Of a stretch of DNA of 33,267 nucleotides, positions 8,339 through 15,838 are shown piece by piece. The notes beneath the pieces are model-generated. The model was not told the origin of the DNA, did no database searches, and worked only from the letters and a program-made list of their open reading frames with translations. The stretch lies in contig CAMFND010000090.1 in the NCBI GenBank assembly GCA_945965395.1, forward strand, positions 1 through 33,267, given 5' to 3'. The position numbers and the translations under genes are program-made. Origin of the DNA: an uncultured Bacteroides sp. Its GTDB lineage: Bacteria > Bacteroidota > Bacteroidia > Bacteroidales > Bacteroidaceae. Position 1 is the stretch's first letter. Every line of letters begins with the position of its first letter.

Positions 8339-8905
8339 TTATTGATGGTGTATCCAGTTGCCCAGCATCTGTTTTCCTTCGGGAGTGAGAACAGATTCCG
8401 GATGAAACTGCACGCCTCGCACATCGAGTGTGCGGTGGCGGAGTGCCATGATGTATCCTTCTTCACTTACAGCGGTTACCTCCAGGCAATCCGGGAAATC
8501 TTTTTGGTCGACTACCCAGGAATGGTATCTTCCTACCTGTACGGTAGAGGGAAGTCCTTCGAACAGATAGTCCTTCACGGTCAGACTGACGGGACTTTGT
8601 ATGCCGTGGAACACCTCATCCAGGTTGGTCAGTTTTCCTCCGTACACTTCGCCGATGGCCTGTTCGCCCAGGCAGACTCCCAATATCGGTTTCTTTCCGG
8701 CATACCTGCGGATGACATCCAGCAGCAGGCCGGCTTCTTCCGGAACGCCGGGACCGGGCGACAGCAGAATCTTGTCGAATTCCTCCAGCTCCTCCAGCCG
8801 GAACTGGTTGTTGCGTTTCACGGTGACTTCTGCTCCTAACTCCTTGAGCAGGTGACTCAGGTTGTACACAAATGAGTCGTAGTTATCGATGATGACAATT
8901 TTCAT
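8339..8905 (-). CDS. trpG: Anthranilate synthase component II (glutamine amidotransferase)
   Basis: A 188-residue class I glutamine amidotransferase that supplies ammonia to TrpE. The catalytic triad is present: Cys78 in GVCLGEQ, and His168 and Glu170 in VQFHPES. The oxyanion motif LSPGPGVPEEAG and the HSWVV segment fit the TrpG/PabA group. The residue after CLG is Glu81, where many homologues have His (CLGHQ); this is not a catalytic position. It starts 6 bases after the trpE stop. A shared role with PabB in folate synthesis cannot be excluded, but the context is tryptophan. Confidence 0.95.
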   Translation of the reverse strand: MKIVIIDNYDSFVYNLSHLLKELGAEVTVKRNNQFRLEELEEFDKILLSPGPGVPEEAGLLLDVIRRYAGKKPILGVCLGEQAIGEVYGGKLTNLDEVFHGIQSPVSLTVKDYLFEGLPSTVQVGRYHSWVVDQKDFPDCLEVTAVSEEGYIMALRHRTLDVRGVQFHPESVLTPEGKQMLGNWIHHQ

Positions 8906-8911
8906 GGTGTG

Positions 8912-10312
8912 TTATATTTTTTCGGCCAGGAGAATGGCTTTTTTCAATGCTCCCAACTTGTTGTTTACTTCTTGCAGTTCATTGTTCTCGTCACTTTTGG
9001 CTACGATGCCCCCTCCGGCTTGAAACCAGAGCTCGTTGTTACGGCTTACGAAGGTGCGGATGGTGATGGCCTGGTTCAAATCGCCGTTCAGTCCGATGAA
9101 GCCGATGCAACCTCCGTAAGCCCCCCGGTTGTGCGGCTCGATTTCACTGATGAGCTGCATGGCTTTTACTTTGGGAGCTCCGCTGAGGGTACCGGCCGGA
9201 AAGGTGTCAATGAATGTTTTAATCGGGTCGGCTTCCTTGTCCAGTGTGCCGCTTACCCTGCTCACTAAGTGAATCACATGGCTGTAGTATTGCGGCTGTT
9301 TGTAGAACTCCACGTGTGTGTCGTGGCAATTCCGGCTCAAGTCATTCCGTGCCAGGTCCACCAGCATCACATGTTCGGCATTCTCCTTCGGGTCGGCCAG
9401 CAGGGCTTCGGTCAGTGCGGCATCCGTCTTTTTGTCTCCACTTCTGCGGGTGGTGCCGGCAATGGGGTCGATGGTGGCTTTTCCCGCTTCAATCTTGCAA
9501 TGCGTTTCGGGAGAGGAGCCGAAAATCCGGAAACCGCCGAAATCAAAATAGAACAGGTAGGGTGAAGGATTGATGCTTCTCAACGCCCGGTAGAGGGTGA
9601 AATCATCGCCTTCATAGCGCTGGATGAAACGGCGGGAAAGCACAATCTGAAACACGTCGCCTCTCTTGCAGTGGGCAATGCCCTTGCGGATATTGGCCTT
9701 GTGCTCCTCGTCGGTCAGCGTACTGGTGGTGTCGCCCGTCGTCCGAAAGGCGTAGGTGGTGTAGTTGCGGTTCAGTACCGCCTTCTCCACTTCGTCAATG
9801 TAGCTCGGCTCGTCGTTGCCCTGCAGCTCCACCAGCACCATCTCGCTCTGGAAGTCGTTGAACACAATCAGGTACTTGTAGAGAATGTAGAGAATCTCCG
9901 GCGCATCGTTCTTCGGGGCGCTGCTGTCTTTCACCGGAATCTGTTCGAAATAGCGGACGGCATTGAACGTGGTGTAGCCGTACACTCCTCCGTAGCGGGC
10001 ATATTCTCCTTCCACCTGAAACTGTCTCAGGAAATACTGAAAAGCATCTTCCACCTGGAAATCGGGAGTGAGCGGACGCTCTTCACGGCTTTTGTCCGGA
10101 AAGACCGTGGTCACGATTCCGTGGTTCACGGAGAAACTGGCAATGGGATTCAGTCCGATAAAAGAGCGGTTGTTTTCCACTCCGTGGTAATCGGAACTTT
10201 CCAGCAGAATACTTTGCGGAAACAGGTCGCGCACCTTCAGGTACGTGCTCACGGGCGTATGCAAGTCGCCGGGCAGCGTTTTGTAGCGGGTGGTATAAGC
10301 AAATTTCTTCAT
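8912..10312 (-). CDS. trpE: Anthranilate synthase component I
   Basis: A 466-residue chorismate-utilising enzyme that makes anthranilate from chorismate with TrpG-derived ammonia. The N-terminal domain keeps the LLES element (residues 36-39) and RSFIG, which form the tryptophan feedback site in characterised TrpE proteins, so allosteric inhibition by Trp is likely. The C-terminal catalytic domain has the IAGTTRRSGD variant of the IAGTRPRG motif, ENAEHVMLVDLARND, FPAGTLSGAPK, GGCIGFIG and GGGIVAKSD. It begins 12 bases after the trpB stop. Confidence 0.96.
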   Translation of the reverse strand: MKKFAYTTRYKTLPGDLHTPVSTYLKVRDLFPQSILLESSDYHGVENNRSFIGLNPIASFSVNHGIVTTVFPDKSREERPLTPDFQVEDAFQYFLRQFQVEGEYARYGGVYGYTTFNAVRYFEQIPVKDSSAPKNDAPEILYILYKYLIVFNDFQSEMVLVELQGNDEPSYIDEVEKAVLNRNYTTYAFRTTGDTTSTLTDEEHKANIRKGIAHCKRGDVFQIVLSRRFIQRYEGDDFTLYRALRSINPSPYLFYFDFGGFRIFGSSPETHCKIEAGKATIDPIAGTTRRSGDKKTDAALTEALLADPKENAEHVMLVDLARNDLSRNCHDTHVEFYKQPQYYSHVIHLVSRVSGTLDKEADPIKTFIDTFPAGTLSGAPKVKAMQLISEIEPHNRGAYGGCIGFIGLNGDLNQAITIRTFVSRNNELWFQAGGGIVAKSDENNELQEVNNKLGALKKAILLAEKI

Positions 10313-10324
10313 GTTTTTTCTCGT

Positions 10325-11521
10325 TTAAAAAATTTCAGGGTTGTTTTTGTATTTCAGATAAGTGTCAATGTCTTTGTCGCCTCTTCCCGACACGGTCAGC
10401 ACCACGATGTCCGAGGGCTGGAACTTCACTTTCTTCAGAGCCCCTAAGGCATGGGCCGATTCCAGTGCCGGAATGATGCCCTCCAGCCGTGTCAGTTCGA
10501 AGGCAGCCCGCAGGGCTTCGTCGTCGTTAACAGCCAGCACGGTGGCTCTTTTCTGTGCGGCTAAGTTGGCATGCATGGGACCGATGCCGGGGTAATCCAG
10601 TCCGGCCGAAACGGAGTACGGTTCCAGAATCTGTCCGTCTTCATCCTGCATGACCAGGGTTTTAGAACCATGAATGATGCCCAGCCGGCCCAGCTGGATG
10701 GTAGCGGCCGACAATCCCGTTTCCACTCCCTTTCCTCCGGCTTCCGCTAAGATGATTTTCACCCGTTCATCGTCCAGGTAGTGATAGATGGTTCCGGCGG
10801 CATTGCTTCCTCCTCCCACACAGGCCATCAGGTAGTCCGGATAGTCACGTCCTTCGTGTTCCATCAGTTGCTTTTTGATTTCCTTGCTGATGACCGACTG
10901 CAAGCGGGCTACCATGTCGGGGTAGGGATGAGGCCCCACCGTGGAACCAATCACATAGTACGTATCCGCCGGGTGGCAGCACCAGTCGCGTATGGCTTCG
11001 TTCGTGGCATCCTTCAGGGTCATGTTGCCCGAAGTCACGGCTTCCACCCTGGCCCCTAACATCTGCATGCGTTCCACGTTTACCCGCTGCCGTTCCACGT
11101 CGGTCTTTCCCATGTAGACCACACATTCCATTCCCATCAGGGCGCATACCGTAGCCGTGGCTACTCCGTGTTGTCCGGCTCCTGTTTCGGCGATGATGCG
11201 TTTCTTGCCCATTCTCCGGGCCAGAAGCACCTGGCCGATGGCGTTGTTGATTTTGTGCGCTCCCGTATGGTTCAGGTCCTCCCGTTTCAGGTAAATCTTG
11301 CATCCGTATTTTTCCGACAAGCGTGGGGCAAGGTAAAGTGGTGAAGGACGTCCTACGTAGTCCTTGAGCAACGCATCGTATTCTTTCTGGAATCCTTCGT
11401 CTGCCAGCACCTTGCGGTAGGCATTGCGTAATTCTTCCACACAGCGATGGAGAATTTCCGGTATGTAGGCTCCACCAAAATCTCCATAAAATCCTTCCTG
11501 GTTTACTTGATAAGTTTTCAT
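10325..11521 (-). CDS. trpB: Tryptophan synthase beta chain
   Basis: A 398-residue PLP enzyme condensing indole with L-serine. The PLP-binding lysine is Lys90 in TGAHKINNA, and the catalytic Glu lies in [10 protein letters not shown]. The phosphate-binding glycine-rich loop GGGSNA and the C-terminal [12 protein letters not shown] segment are intact. An upstream in-frame ATG at 11539 would add six residues, but MKTYQVNQ at 11521 fits the family start. It is the first structural gene of the operon, directly after the attenuator. Heading the operon with trpB, far from trpA, is the gene order typical of Bacteroidetes. Confidence 0.96.
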   Translation of the reverse strand: MKTYQVNQEGFYGDFGGAYIPEILHRCVEELRNAYRKVLADEGFQKEYDALLKDYVGRPSPLYLAPRLSEKYGCKIYLKREDLNHTGAHKINNAIGQVLLARRMGKKRIIAETGAGQHGVATATVCALMGMECVVYMGKTDVERQRVNVERMQMLGARVEAVTSGNMTLKDATNEAIRDWCCHPADTYYVIGSTVGPHPYPDMVARLQSVISKEIKKQLMEHEGRDYPDYLMACVGGGSNAAGTIYHYLDDERVKIILAEAGGKGVETGLSAATIQLGRLGIIHGSKTLVMQDEDGQILEPYSVSAGLDYPGIGPMHANLAAQKRATVLAVNDDEALRAAFELTRLEGIIPALESAHALGALKKVKFQPSDIVVLTVSGRGDKDIDTYLKYKNNPEIF

Positions 11522-11545
11522 GAGTGTACTTGTTTGCATTAGGGT

Positions 11546-11586
11546 GAAAAAACAAAAAGGGCCGTCGTAAAGTTACGACAGCCCTT
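11546..11586 (-). terminator. trp attenuator terminator hairpin
   Basis: On the minus strand AAGGGCTGTCGTAA pairs with TTACGACGGCCCTT (positions 11586-11557, one T-G wobble, tight loop) and is followed by TTTTTGTTTTTT. This strong intrinsic terminator stands between the leader peptide gene and trpB, 25 bases before the trpB start. It is therefore a regulated terminator, not the end of a gene. Confidence 0.85.
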
Positions 11587-11631
11587 CTGTGATACTATTA
11601 CTATTGAGGTATATACATGCGACTGAGTTCC

Positions 11632-11654
11632 CTTACGACCTTTGGAGTTGTAAG
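11632..11654 (-). promoter_or_regulatory. trp leader hairpin competing with the terminator
   Basis: CTTACAAC (11654-11647) pairs with GTCGTAAG (11639-11632) around a 7-base loop with one mismatch. This overlaps the end of the leader ORF, whose stop TAA lies inside GTCGTAA. The same GTCGTAA sequence is the 5' arm of the terminator, so this copy can instead pair with the terminator 3' arm TTACGAC (GTCGTAAGG against CTTTACGAC). That gives mutually exclusive structures, as expected for ribosome-mediated attenuation. Confidence 0.6.
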
Positions 11655-11695
11655 CGGCGCCACCAGAAGAATGTATTTACCGTAGAAAGATTCAT
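11633..11695 (-). CDS. trpL: trp leader peptide (20 residues, tandem Trp)
   Basis: ATG 11695 opens 20 codons ending at TAA 11633, 112 bases upstream of trpB. The peptide contains FFWWRR: two consecutive TGG codons at residues 11-12, in a 20-residue ORF where Trp would be rare by chance. It lies between the consensus promoter and a terminator hairpin followed by trpB. The likely role is sensing charged tRNA-Trp: a ribosome stalled at the Trp codons would hold the CTTACAAC arm and free the competing arm. There is no visible Shine-Dalgarno sequence, as usual in this phylum. Confidence 0.85.
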   Translation of the reverse strand: MNLSTVNTFFWWRRLQLQRS

Positions 11696-11731
11696 AATGT
11701 TATTTTTCTTGTTTTTTTATTGTTTCACTCG

Positions 11732-11766
11732 CAAAGGTAACCATTAATATGAAAACGCCAAACAAA
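11732..11766 (-). promoter_or_regulatory. trp operon promoter (Bacteroidetes sigma-70 consensus)
   Basis: The minus strand has TTTG at 11762-11759 (a second TTTG at 11766-11763) and a perfect TACCTTTG -7 box at 11739-11732, separated by 19 bases. Transcription should start near 11725, giving a leader of about 30 bases before trpL. It faces away from the alkD-like gene across a short shared region. No obvious operator palindrome was seen, consistent with control by attenuation. Confidence 0.7.
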
Positions 11767-11791
11767 TGGGTGGAAATTTTTCAATTTTTCC

Positions 11792-11799
11792 TATCTTTG
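11792..11799 (+). promoter_or_regulatory. Probable -7 box for the AlkD-like gene
   Basis: TATCTTTG matches TAnnTTTG exactly and ends 33 bases before the ATG at 11833. No TTTG stands at the -33 position (the sequence there is GGGTGG), so the promoter may be weak or need an activator. Confidence 0.4.
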
Positions 11800-11832
11800 T
11801 TCCACATTTTAAATCTTGCTATATAATAAGGT

Positions 11833-12543
11833 ATGGAAGAGTTTCGACTGGACGGTCTGACCGTCAAAGAACATCTGCTGATACTGGCGGAAGAGGGAAA
11901 CCGCAAGTTTACCGAGGGGCTTCACCCGGGGGTGGAACATGTGTTGGGCATTCGTTTGCCGGCGTTGCGGAAACTGGCTGCAAGGATTGCCAAGGCAGAC
12001 TGGGAGCGCTACTTTGACACAGCCGACGGGTTCTACATGGAAGAACGTATGCTGCAAGGTATGGTGTTGGGATGTATCCGTCCTGACGAGGACGTGGAAG
12101 TCTATCTTCACCGTGTGACACGTTTTGTGTGGATTATCAACAGCTGGTCGGTGTGCGATACGTTTAAGTTTGGAGGAGGAAAAGCTTTTATCCGCCGTAA
12201 CGAGGTGCGGCTTTGGGAATACCTGAAAGAATGGATGAAGGCATCGGGCGAGTATGAGGTACGTTTCGGCGTGGTGATGGGAATGAGCTATTTCCTGGAT
12301 GAAGCCCACCTGGAGGAGTATCTTTCCCTGCTCGACGGGATTCGTCATGAGGGATATTATGTGCGCATGGCTGTGGCCTGGGCACTTTCATTCTGTTTTG
12401 TCAAGTTTCCGGAACAGACCATGGTTTTTCTGCGTCATTGTCATCTGGACGATTTTACTTTCCGTAAGACCATTCAGAAAATCGGTGAGTCCTACCGTGT
12501 GAGTGAAGACATGAAAAAGGCTGTCAGGGCATTGAAGCGCTGA
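11833..12543 (+). CDS. AlkD-like DNA alkylation repair protein
   Basis: A 236-residue all-helical protein of the DNA_alkylation (AlkD/AlkC HEAT-like repeat) family. These are DNA glycosylases that remove bulky or positively charged alkylated bases such as 3- and 7-methylpurines. The segment INSWSVCDTF places Trp105 and Asp109 where characterised AlkD has its key Trp and Asp, and the spacing agrees. The N-terminal PALRKLAARIAK region also fits. It is monocistronic, divergent from the trp operon and convergent with prmA copy 1. A terminator hairpin overlaps its last codons. Confidence 0.88.
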   Translation: MEEFRLDGLTVKEHLLILAEEGNRKFTEGLHPGVEHVLGIRLPALRKLAARIAKADWERYFDTADGFYMEERMLQGMVLGCIRPDEDVEVYLHRVTRFVWIINSWSVCDTFKFGGGKAFIRRNEVRLWEYLKEWMKASGEYEVRFGVVMGMSYFLDEAHLEEYLSLLDGIRHEGYYVRMAVAWALSFCFVKFPEQTMVFLRHCHLDDFTFRKTIQKIGESYRVSEDMKKAVRALKR

Positions 12544-12551
12544 CAGCCTTT
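12516..12551. terminator. Bidirectional terminator between the alkD-like gene and prmA copy 1
   Basis: AAAGGCTGTCA (12516-12526) and TGACAGCCTTT (12541-12551) form a perfect 11-bp stem with a 14-base loop. The hairpin lies mostly inside the last nine codons of the alkD-like gene, with the TGA stop at the base of the right arm. A and T runs flank both sides, so it can serve the convergent genes in both directions. Confidence 0.7.
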
Positions 12552-12572
12552 GCCGTTATTTAGGCAGCTTGC

Positions 12573-13418
12573 TTATTTCATGATAAATTTCACGGCAGCC
12601 CAGTTGTGCTTTTCGCGGTGATGCACGTATTCCATGCCCAGACTCTCCGCTTTTTCGCGCAGCACCGGAATGTCTTCCGTGTAGAATCCGCTGATGTATA
12701 GTTCCGAACCTTTCTTCATGCAGGCCGCATAAGCCGGCATGTCCTGCAGCAGAATGTTGCGGTTGATATTGGCTATCACCACATCAAAAGGTTCCCGTCC
12801 GTTCAGCAGGGAAGCATCTCCCAGTTCCACGGTGATATTGGAAATGCCGTTCAGGGCAATGTTGTCGCGCGAGTTGTTCACGCACCAGTCGTCAATGTCG
12901 ATGGCGGTCACCTTTCCGGCTCCTCTCATGCTGGCCAGGATGGCCAGGATAGATGTGCCGCATCCCATGTCGAGCACCGATTTGCCTTTCAGGTCAGCCT
13001 CTAACAGTTCTCCTAAGATAGAGCTGGTGGTTTCGTGGTGTCCGGTACCGAAAGCCATCTGCGGATTGATGACGATGTCGTATTCGGCCTTCGGGTAATC
13101 CTTGTGGAAGGTACTGTGAATCACGCAGCGGTTGTCGATGACGATGGGCTGGAAGAAATTCTTTTCCCATTCCTCGTTCCAGTTCTTGTCTTCCGGCTCC
13201 GTAATGGAGTAACTGATGCTTGCGCCGGGTATCGGAAAATCTTCCACCACTTGCTTAAGCGCGGCCTCGTCGAACTGGCTCTGCTGGATGTAGGCCTTCA
13301 TGCCGTTTTCACATTCCACGAAACTTTCAAAACCGATGTCGGCTGTCAGTCCCGATAATACATCTGTGATAGTTTCATTGCACGGCTGTGCGGTAAAGGT
13401 CACTTCAAAATATTTCAT
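12573..13418 (-). CDS. prmA: Ribosomal protein L11 methyltransferase, copy 1
   Basis: A 281-residue SAM-dependent methyltransferase. The N-terminal substrate-binding region is followed by DKNWNEEWEKNFFQP, the PrmA-specific INPQMAFGTGHHETT (residues 117-131), SAM motif I VLDMGCGTSILAI (148-160), acidic motif VTAIDIDDW, and VVIANINRNIL. It should methylate ribosomal protein L11. It is monocistronic, with a perfect -7 box (TACATTTG, 13454-13447) just upstream. The window holds a second intact copy at 29413-30258. By hand alignment they differ at about 61 of 281 positions, with all SAM and NPQMAFGTGHHETT residues shared. Confidence 0.93.
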   Translation of the reverse strand: MKYFEVTFTAQPCNETITDVLSGLTADIGFESFVECENGMKAYIQQSQFDEAALKQVVEDFPIPGASISYSITEPEDKNWNEEWEKNFFQPIVIDNRCVIHSTFHKDYPKAEYDIVINPQMAFGTGHHETTSSILGELLEADLKGKSVLDMGCGTSILAILASMRGAGKVTAIDIDDWCVNNSRDNIALNGISNITVELGDASLLNGREPFDVVIANINRNILLQDMPAYAACMKKGSELYISGFYTEDIPVLREKAESLGMEYVHHREKHNWAAVKFIMK

Positions 13419-13446
13419 ACGTATGCGAGTTTAATAGAATGTCAGA

Positions 13447-13454
13447 CAAATGTA
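13447..13454 (-). promoter_or_regulatory. Probable -7 box for prmA copy 1
   Basis: TACATTTG on the minus strand is an exact TAnnTTTG match 28 bases upstream of the start. No TTTG was found 19-20 bases further upstream. Confidence 0.35.
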
Positions 13455-13543
13455 CGTAAAATCATTGATATTATAATGCTTGTTAGCTAACTTCTTTTAC
13501 TGCTAAAAAATGTGTCAATGAAGGGCTTTTTTGCAGAAATATG

Positions 13544-13573
13544 TTTGCCATATTGAAAAACTGTCTAACTTTA
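13544..13573 (+). promoter_or_regulatory. Probable promoter for the lipoprotein/deacylase pair
   Basis: TTTG (13544-13547), 18 bases, then TAACTTTA (13566-13573), one base off TAnnTTTG. Transcription would start near 13580, about 37 bases before the ATG at 13617. Confidence 0.45.
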
Positions 13574-13616
13574 TGTTTTGAATCATAAACCTATGAACAA
13601 GTAAATGCATGTGATA

Positions 13617-14600
13617 ATGAAAAACACATTCCGTAGGCTGCAATGCGGTATTCTCGCTGTCGCGTGGCTTTTGGCCGGATGCAACAGCGATGTTTTTATT
13701 GACAGATTCCTGTCGGCAGAACCTTCCGTGTCTTTATCCGAAACAGAAAAAGAAGTAACTGTTTGCATTGAGGCAGACAACTGGGATATTTTAGGGGTAG
13801 AAAGTCTGAGGGAAGGGGTCGCAGTGTCGGCCACAGATCTGGAAGGGAAAAACTCCAAATATCTTCCTTTTGAGGAAGGAGAAACCGGCATTGTGTATTG
13901 CAAGAATGCGTTTCTGGATTTTCGTGTGGAAAAAAGAAACGGCAGTGAATTGCATTTTATTTCCGGCGAGAATCTCTATGACCAGCCGTTTGAAACATTT
14001 GTCAGGGTGGGCAACCGTTATGAAGAGAAGGTGATTCGCGTGTCTTTTTCTCCTACCCGTAAATATCAGATAGACAGTGTGGCATACGACTGGAGTCAGT
14101 TCTCTTCCTCCGATTACATGCTGGAACCCGTAGAACAGGTGGAAGTGAATACCCTGGATGCCAGTAGCCCTGCCACAGTGTATTTTTATCCTTATAAAAA
14201 TTCAGCCCGTATCGTGGAGTTTTACATGCAGTATGGCGGCTGGGGAGGAGATGAAAACGATTTACGGAAGTTGCTGGGCGATGCTGCTTCCCAGGTGGAG
14301 ATTCCGGATATAGTGAACGGCACACCGGGATTGTATGGCACGAGGGTCTCTTTCCGTCATCAGGCACAACGGCTGGATGCGGGGCTCGACAAGGAATTGA
14401 AGGTATCGAAAACGGTAGAGGCATGCAAGCACGTATGGCTGGAAGTGTATAATGGAATAGAGCAGTATAACGTACCTTATAAAGCCTATCTTTCCAACTC
14501 GCTGACCGGAAAGAAATTAGAAATCTCCGGTACGCTTTCCAGCAAGAAACCGTTTAATTATTTAATCATTCCTATTGCAATTACCGATGAAGATAAATAG
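13617..14600 (+). CDS. Outer-membrane-type lipoprotein of unknown function
   Basis: A 327-residue protein starting at ATG 13617 (an in-frame ATG at 13605 would add four residues). A basic n-region and hydrophobic stretch lead to the lipobox LLAGC, with the lipidated Cys at residue 22. The rest looks like beta-rich extracytoplasmic domains; repeated strand patterns (VSLSETEKEVTVCIEADNW, VRVSF-like) recall the Ig-like BACON-type folds common in Bacteroides lipoproteins, but this is only an impression. No catalytic motif was recognised. Its stop overlaps the start of the next gene by 14 bases, so the two are translated from one mRNA and probably act together at the outer membrane. Confidence 0.8.
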   Translation: MKNTFRRLQCGILAVAWLLAGCNSDVFIDRFLSAEPSVSLSETEKEVTVCIEADNWDILGVESLREGVAVSATDLEGKNSKYLPFEEGETGIVYCKNAFLDFRVEKRNGSELHFISGENLYDQPFETFVRVGNRYEEKVIRVSFSPTRKYQIDSVAYDWSQFSSSDYMLEPVEQVEVNTLDASSPATVYFYPYKNSARIVEFYMQYGGWGGDENDLRKLLGDAASQVEIPDIVNGTPGLYGTRVSFRHQAQRLDAGLDKELKVSKTVEACKHVWLEVYNGIEQYNVPYKAYLSNSLTGKKLEISGTLSSKKPFNYLIIPIAITDEDK

Positions 14601-15819
14601 ACTTGCAGTCAGACTGTGCATGTGTGCGCTTGTGTTGTTCCGTGCACTTTCTCTCTATGCCGATGGCAAGGACAGTCTTTCCCGGAAAATGATTCACATG
14701 GCAGGCATTGACGTCAAGCCGGCTTATGTTTTTCCCACGCATGAGTTCTTTGCCGGAAACAATGCCACGTTTTCTCCCATCCGGAAAAACCTGTCGGTTC
14801 ATTTGAAATACGGGTTCAAGTTTGCGCCGGATACTTATTTCGGCCGAATGTATCCTCATGCCGTACAAGGAATCGGGGTGGGGTATAACACGTTTTTCCA
14901 TTCTTCCGAACTGGGAAACCCCTGGTCAGTGTACGCCTTTCAGACCTCGCGCATAGCCAGTCTGACTCCCCGGTTGTCACTGGATTATGAATGGAACTTC
15001 GGAGCCTCTTTCGGATGGAAGAAGTATGATGCGGAATCGAACCCCTACAACAGGGTGGTAGGTTCCAAAATGAATGCGTACATTCACTTGAGTTTCCTGT
15101 TGAACTGGCAACTGGATGCGCAGACAAATCTTAGGGCAGGAATCGGTGCGACGCACTTTTCAAACGGGAATACCGCTTATCCCAATGCGGGAGTGAATAC
15201 CTTGGGAGCCAGTATCGGTTTGACACGTTATTTTGGAGGGACGTCGCGTGTTACGCTGGCAGATGGCTCTTCCGGCATTGTTCGGCGTCCGCCTTTCGAC
15301 CCCTATGTCAGTTACGACCTCATTGTGTATGGAGCCACCCGGAAGAAAGGCGTGTTTCCAGAAGGTGGAAATCCTGTGTTGGTGCCCGGTTCATTTGGTA
15401 TTCTCGGGCTGAATTTTACGCCGATGTACAACTTCAGCCGTTACTTCAGAGCCGGTGTATCAGTCGATGCACAGTACGATGAAAGTGCCAATATTTCCAG
15501 TTACATAGCCAATAGTGTGGGGCAGCCCGATGCGGAGACCATCAAGTTCTATCGTCCTCCTTTCCGCGAACAGTTTGCTGTAGGGCTTTCCGTGCGGGCA
15601 GAAGTTGTGATGCCGATATTCTCTATCAATTTAGGTATTGGTCGGAATGTTATCTGCAAAGGAGCCGACACCGATTCATTCTATCAGATACTGGCTTTGA
15701 AAACCGATATCACCAAGAACCTCTTTCTGTATGTGGGGTATCAGTTGCACGACTTCAAGGATCCCAACAACCTGATGTTAGGGGTGGGGTTCCGATTTAA
15801 TGCAAAAGGAAGGGAATGA
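14587..15819 (+). CDS. PagL-like lipid A deacylase / acyloxyacyl hydrolase family protein
   Basis: A 410-residue predicted outer-membrane beta-barrel with a signal peptide (cleavage probably after ALSLYA, near residue 26). The segment GIGATHFSNGNTAYPNAGVN resembles the active-site strand of PagL-family enzymes, which remove the 3-O acyl chain of lipid A; His190 and Ser192 would be the catalytic pair. The acidic third member of PagL would align with Asn204, so activity cannot be assumed. It is much longer than proteobacterial PagL (about 170-190 residues), with extra barrel-like strands after the motif. ATG 14587 is chosen over 14575. It overlaps the lipoprotein gene by 14 bases. Confidence 0.75.
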   Translation: MKINRLAVRLCMCALVLFRALSLYADGKDSLSRKMIHMAGIDVKPAYVFPTHEFFAGNNATFSPIRKNLSVHLKYGFKFAPDTYFGRMYPHAVQGIGVGYNTFFHSSELGNPWSVYAFQTSRIASLTPRLSLDYEWNFGASFGWKKYDAESNPYNRVVGSKMNAYIHLSFLLNWQLDAQTNLRAGIGATHFSNGNTAYPNAGVNTLGASIGLTRYFGGTSRVTLADGSSGIVRRPPFDPYVSYDLIVYGATRKKGVFPEGGNPVLVPGSFGILGLNFTPMYNFSRYFRAGVSVDAQYDESANISSYIANSVGQPDAETIKFYRPPFREQFAVGLSVRAEVVMPIFSINLGIGRNVICKGADTDSFYQILALKTDITKNLFLYVGYQLHDFKDPNNLMLGVGFRFNAKGRE

Positions 15820-15829
15820 GCATCCCTTC
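15809..15829. terminator. Hairpin between the convergent deacylase and tpx genes
   Basis: GAAGGGA (15809-15815) and TCCCTTC (15823-15829) form a 7-bp stem with a 7-base loop over the end of the deacylase gene. It lies between two convergent stop codons. There is no long T run, so termination is plausible but modest. Confidence 0.4.
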
Positions 15830-15838
15830 ACTTTCTGC

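Noticed and set aside
7832-8839. Long plus-strand open frame (335 codons) opposite trpD and trpG
   Set aside because: It lies wholly antisense to two clearly recognisable trp genes, has no family-like motifs, and long shadow frames are expected opposite codon-biased genes.
9671-10447. Plus-strand open frame of 258 codons opposite trpE and trpB
   Set aside because: Antisense to conserved catalytic regions of trpE and the end of trpB; no promoter and a low-complexity His/Val-rich translation.
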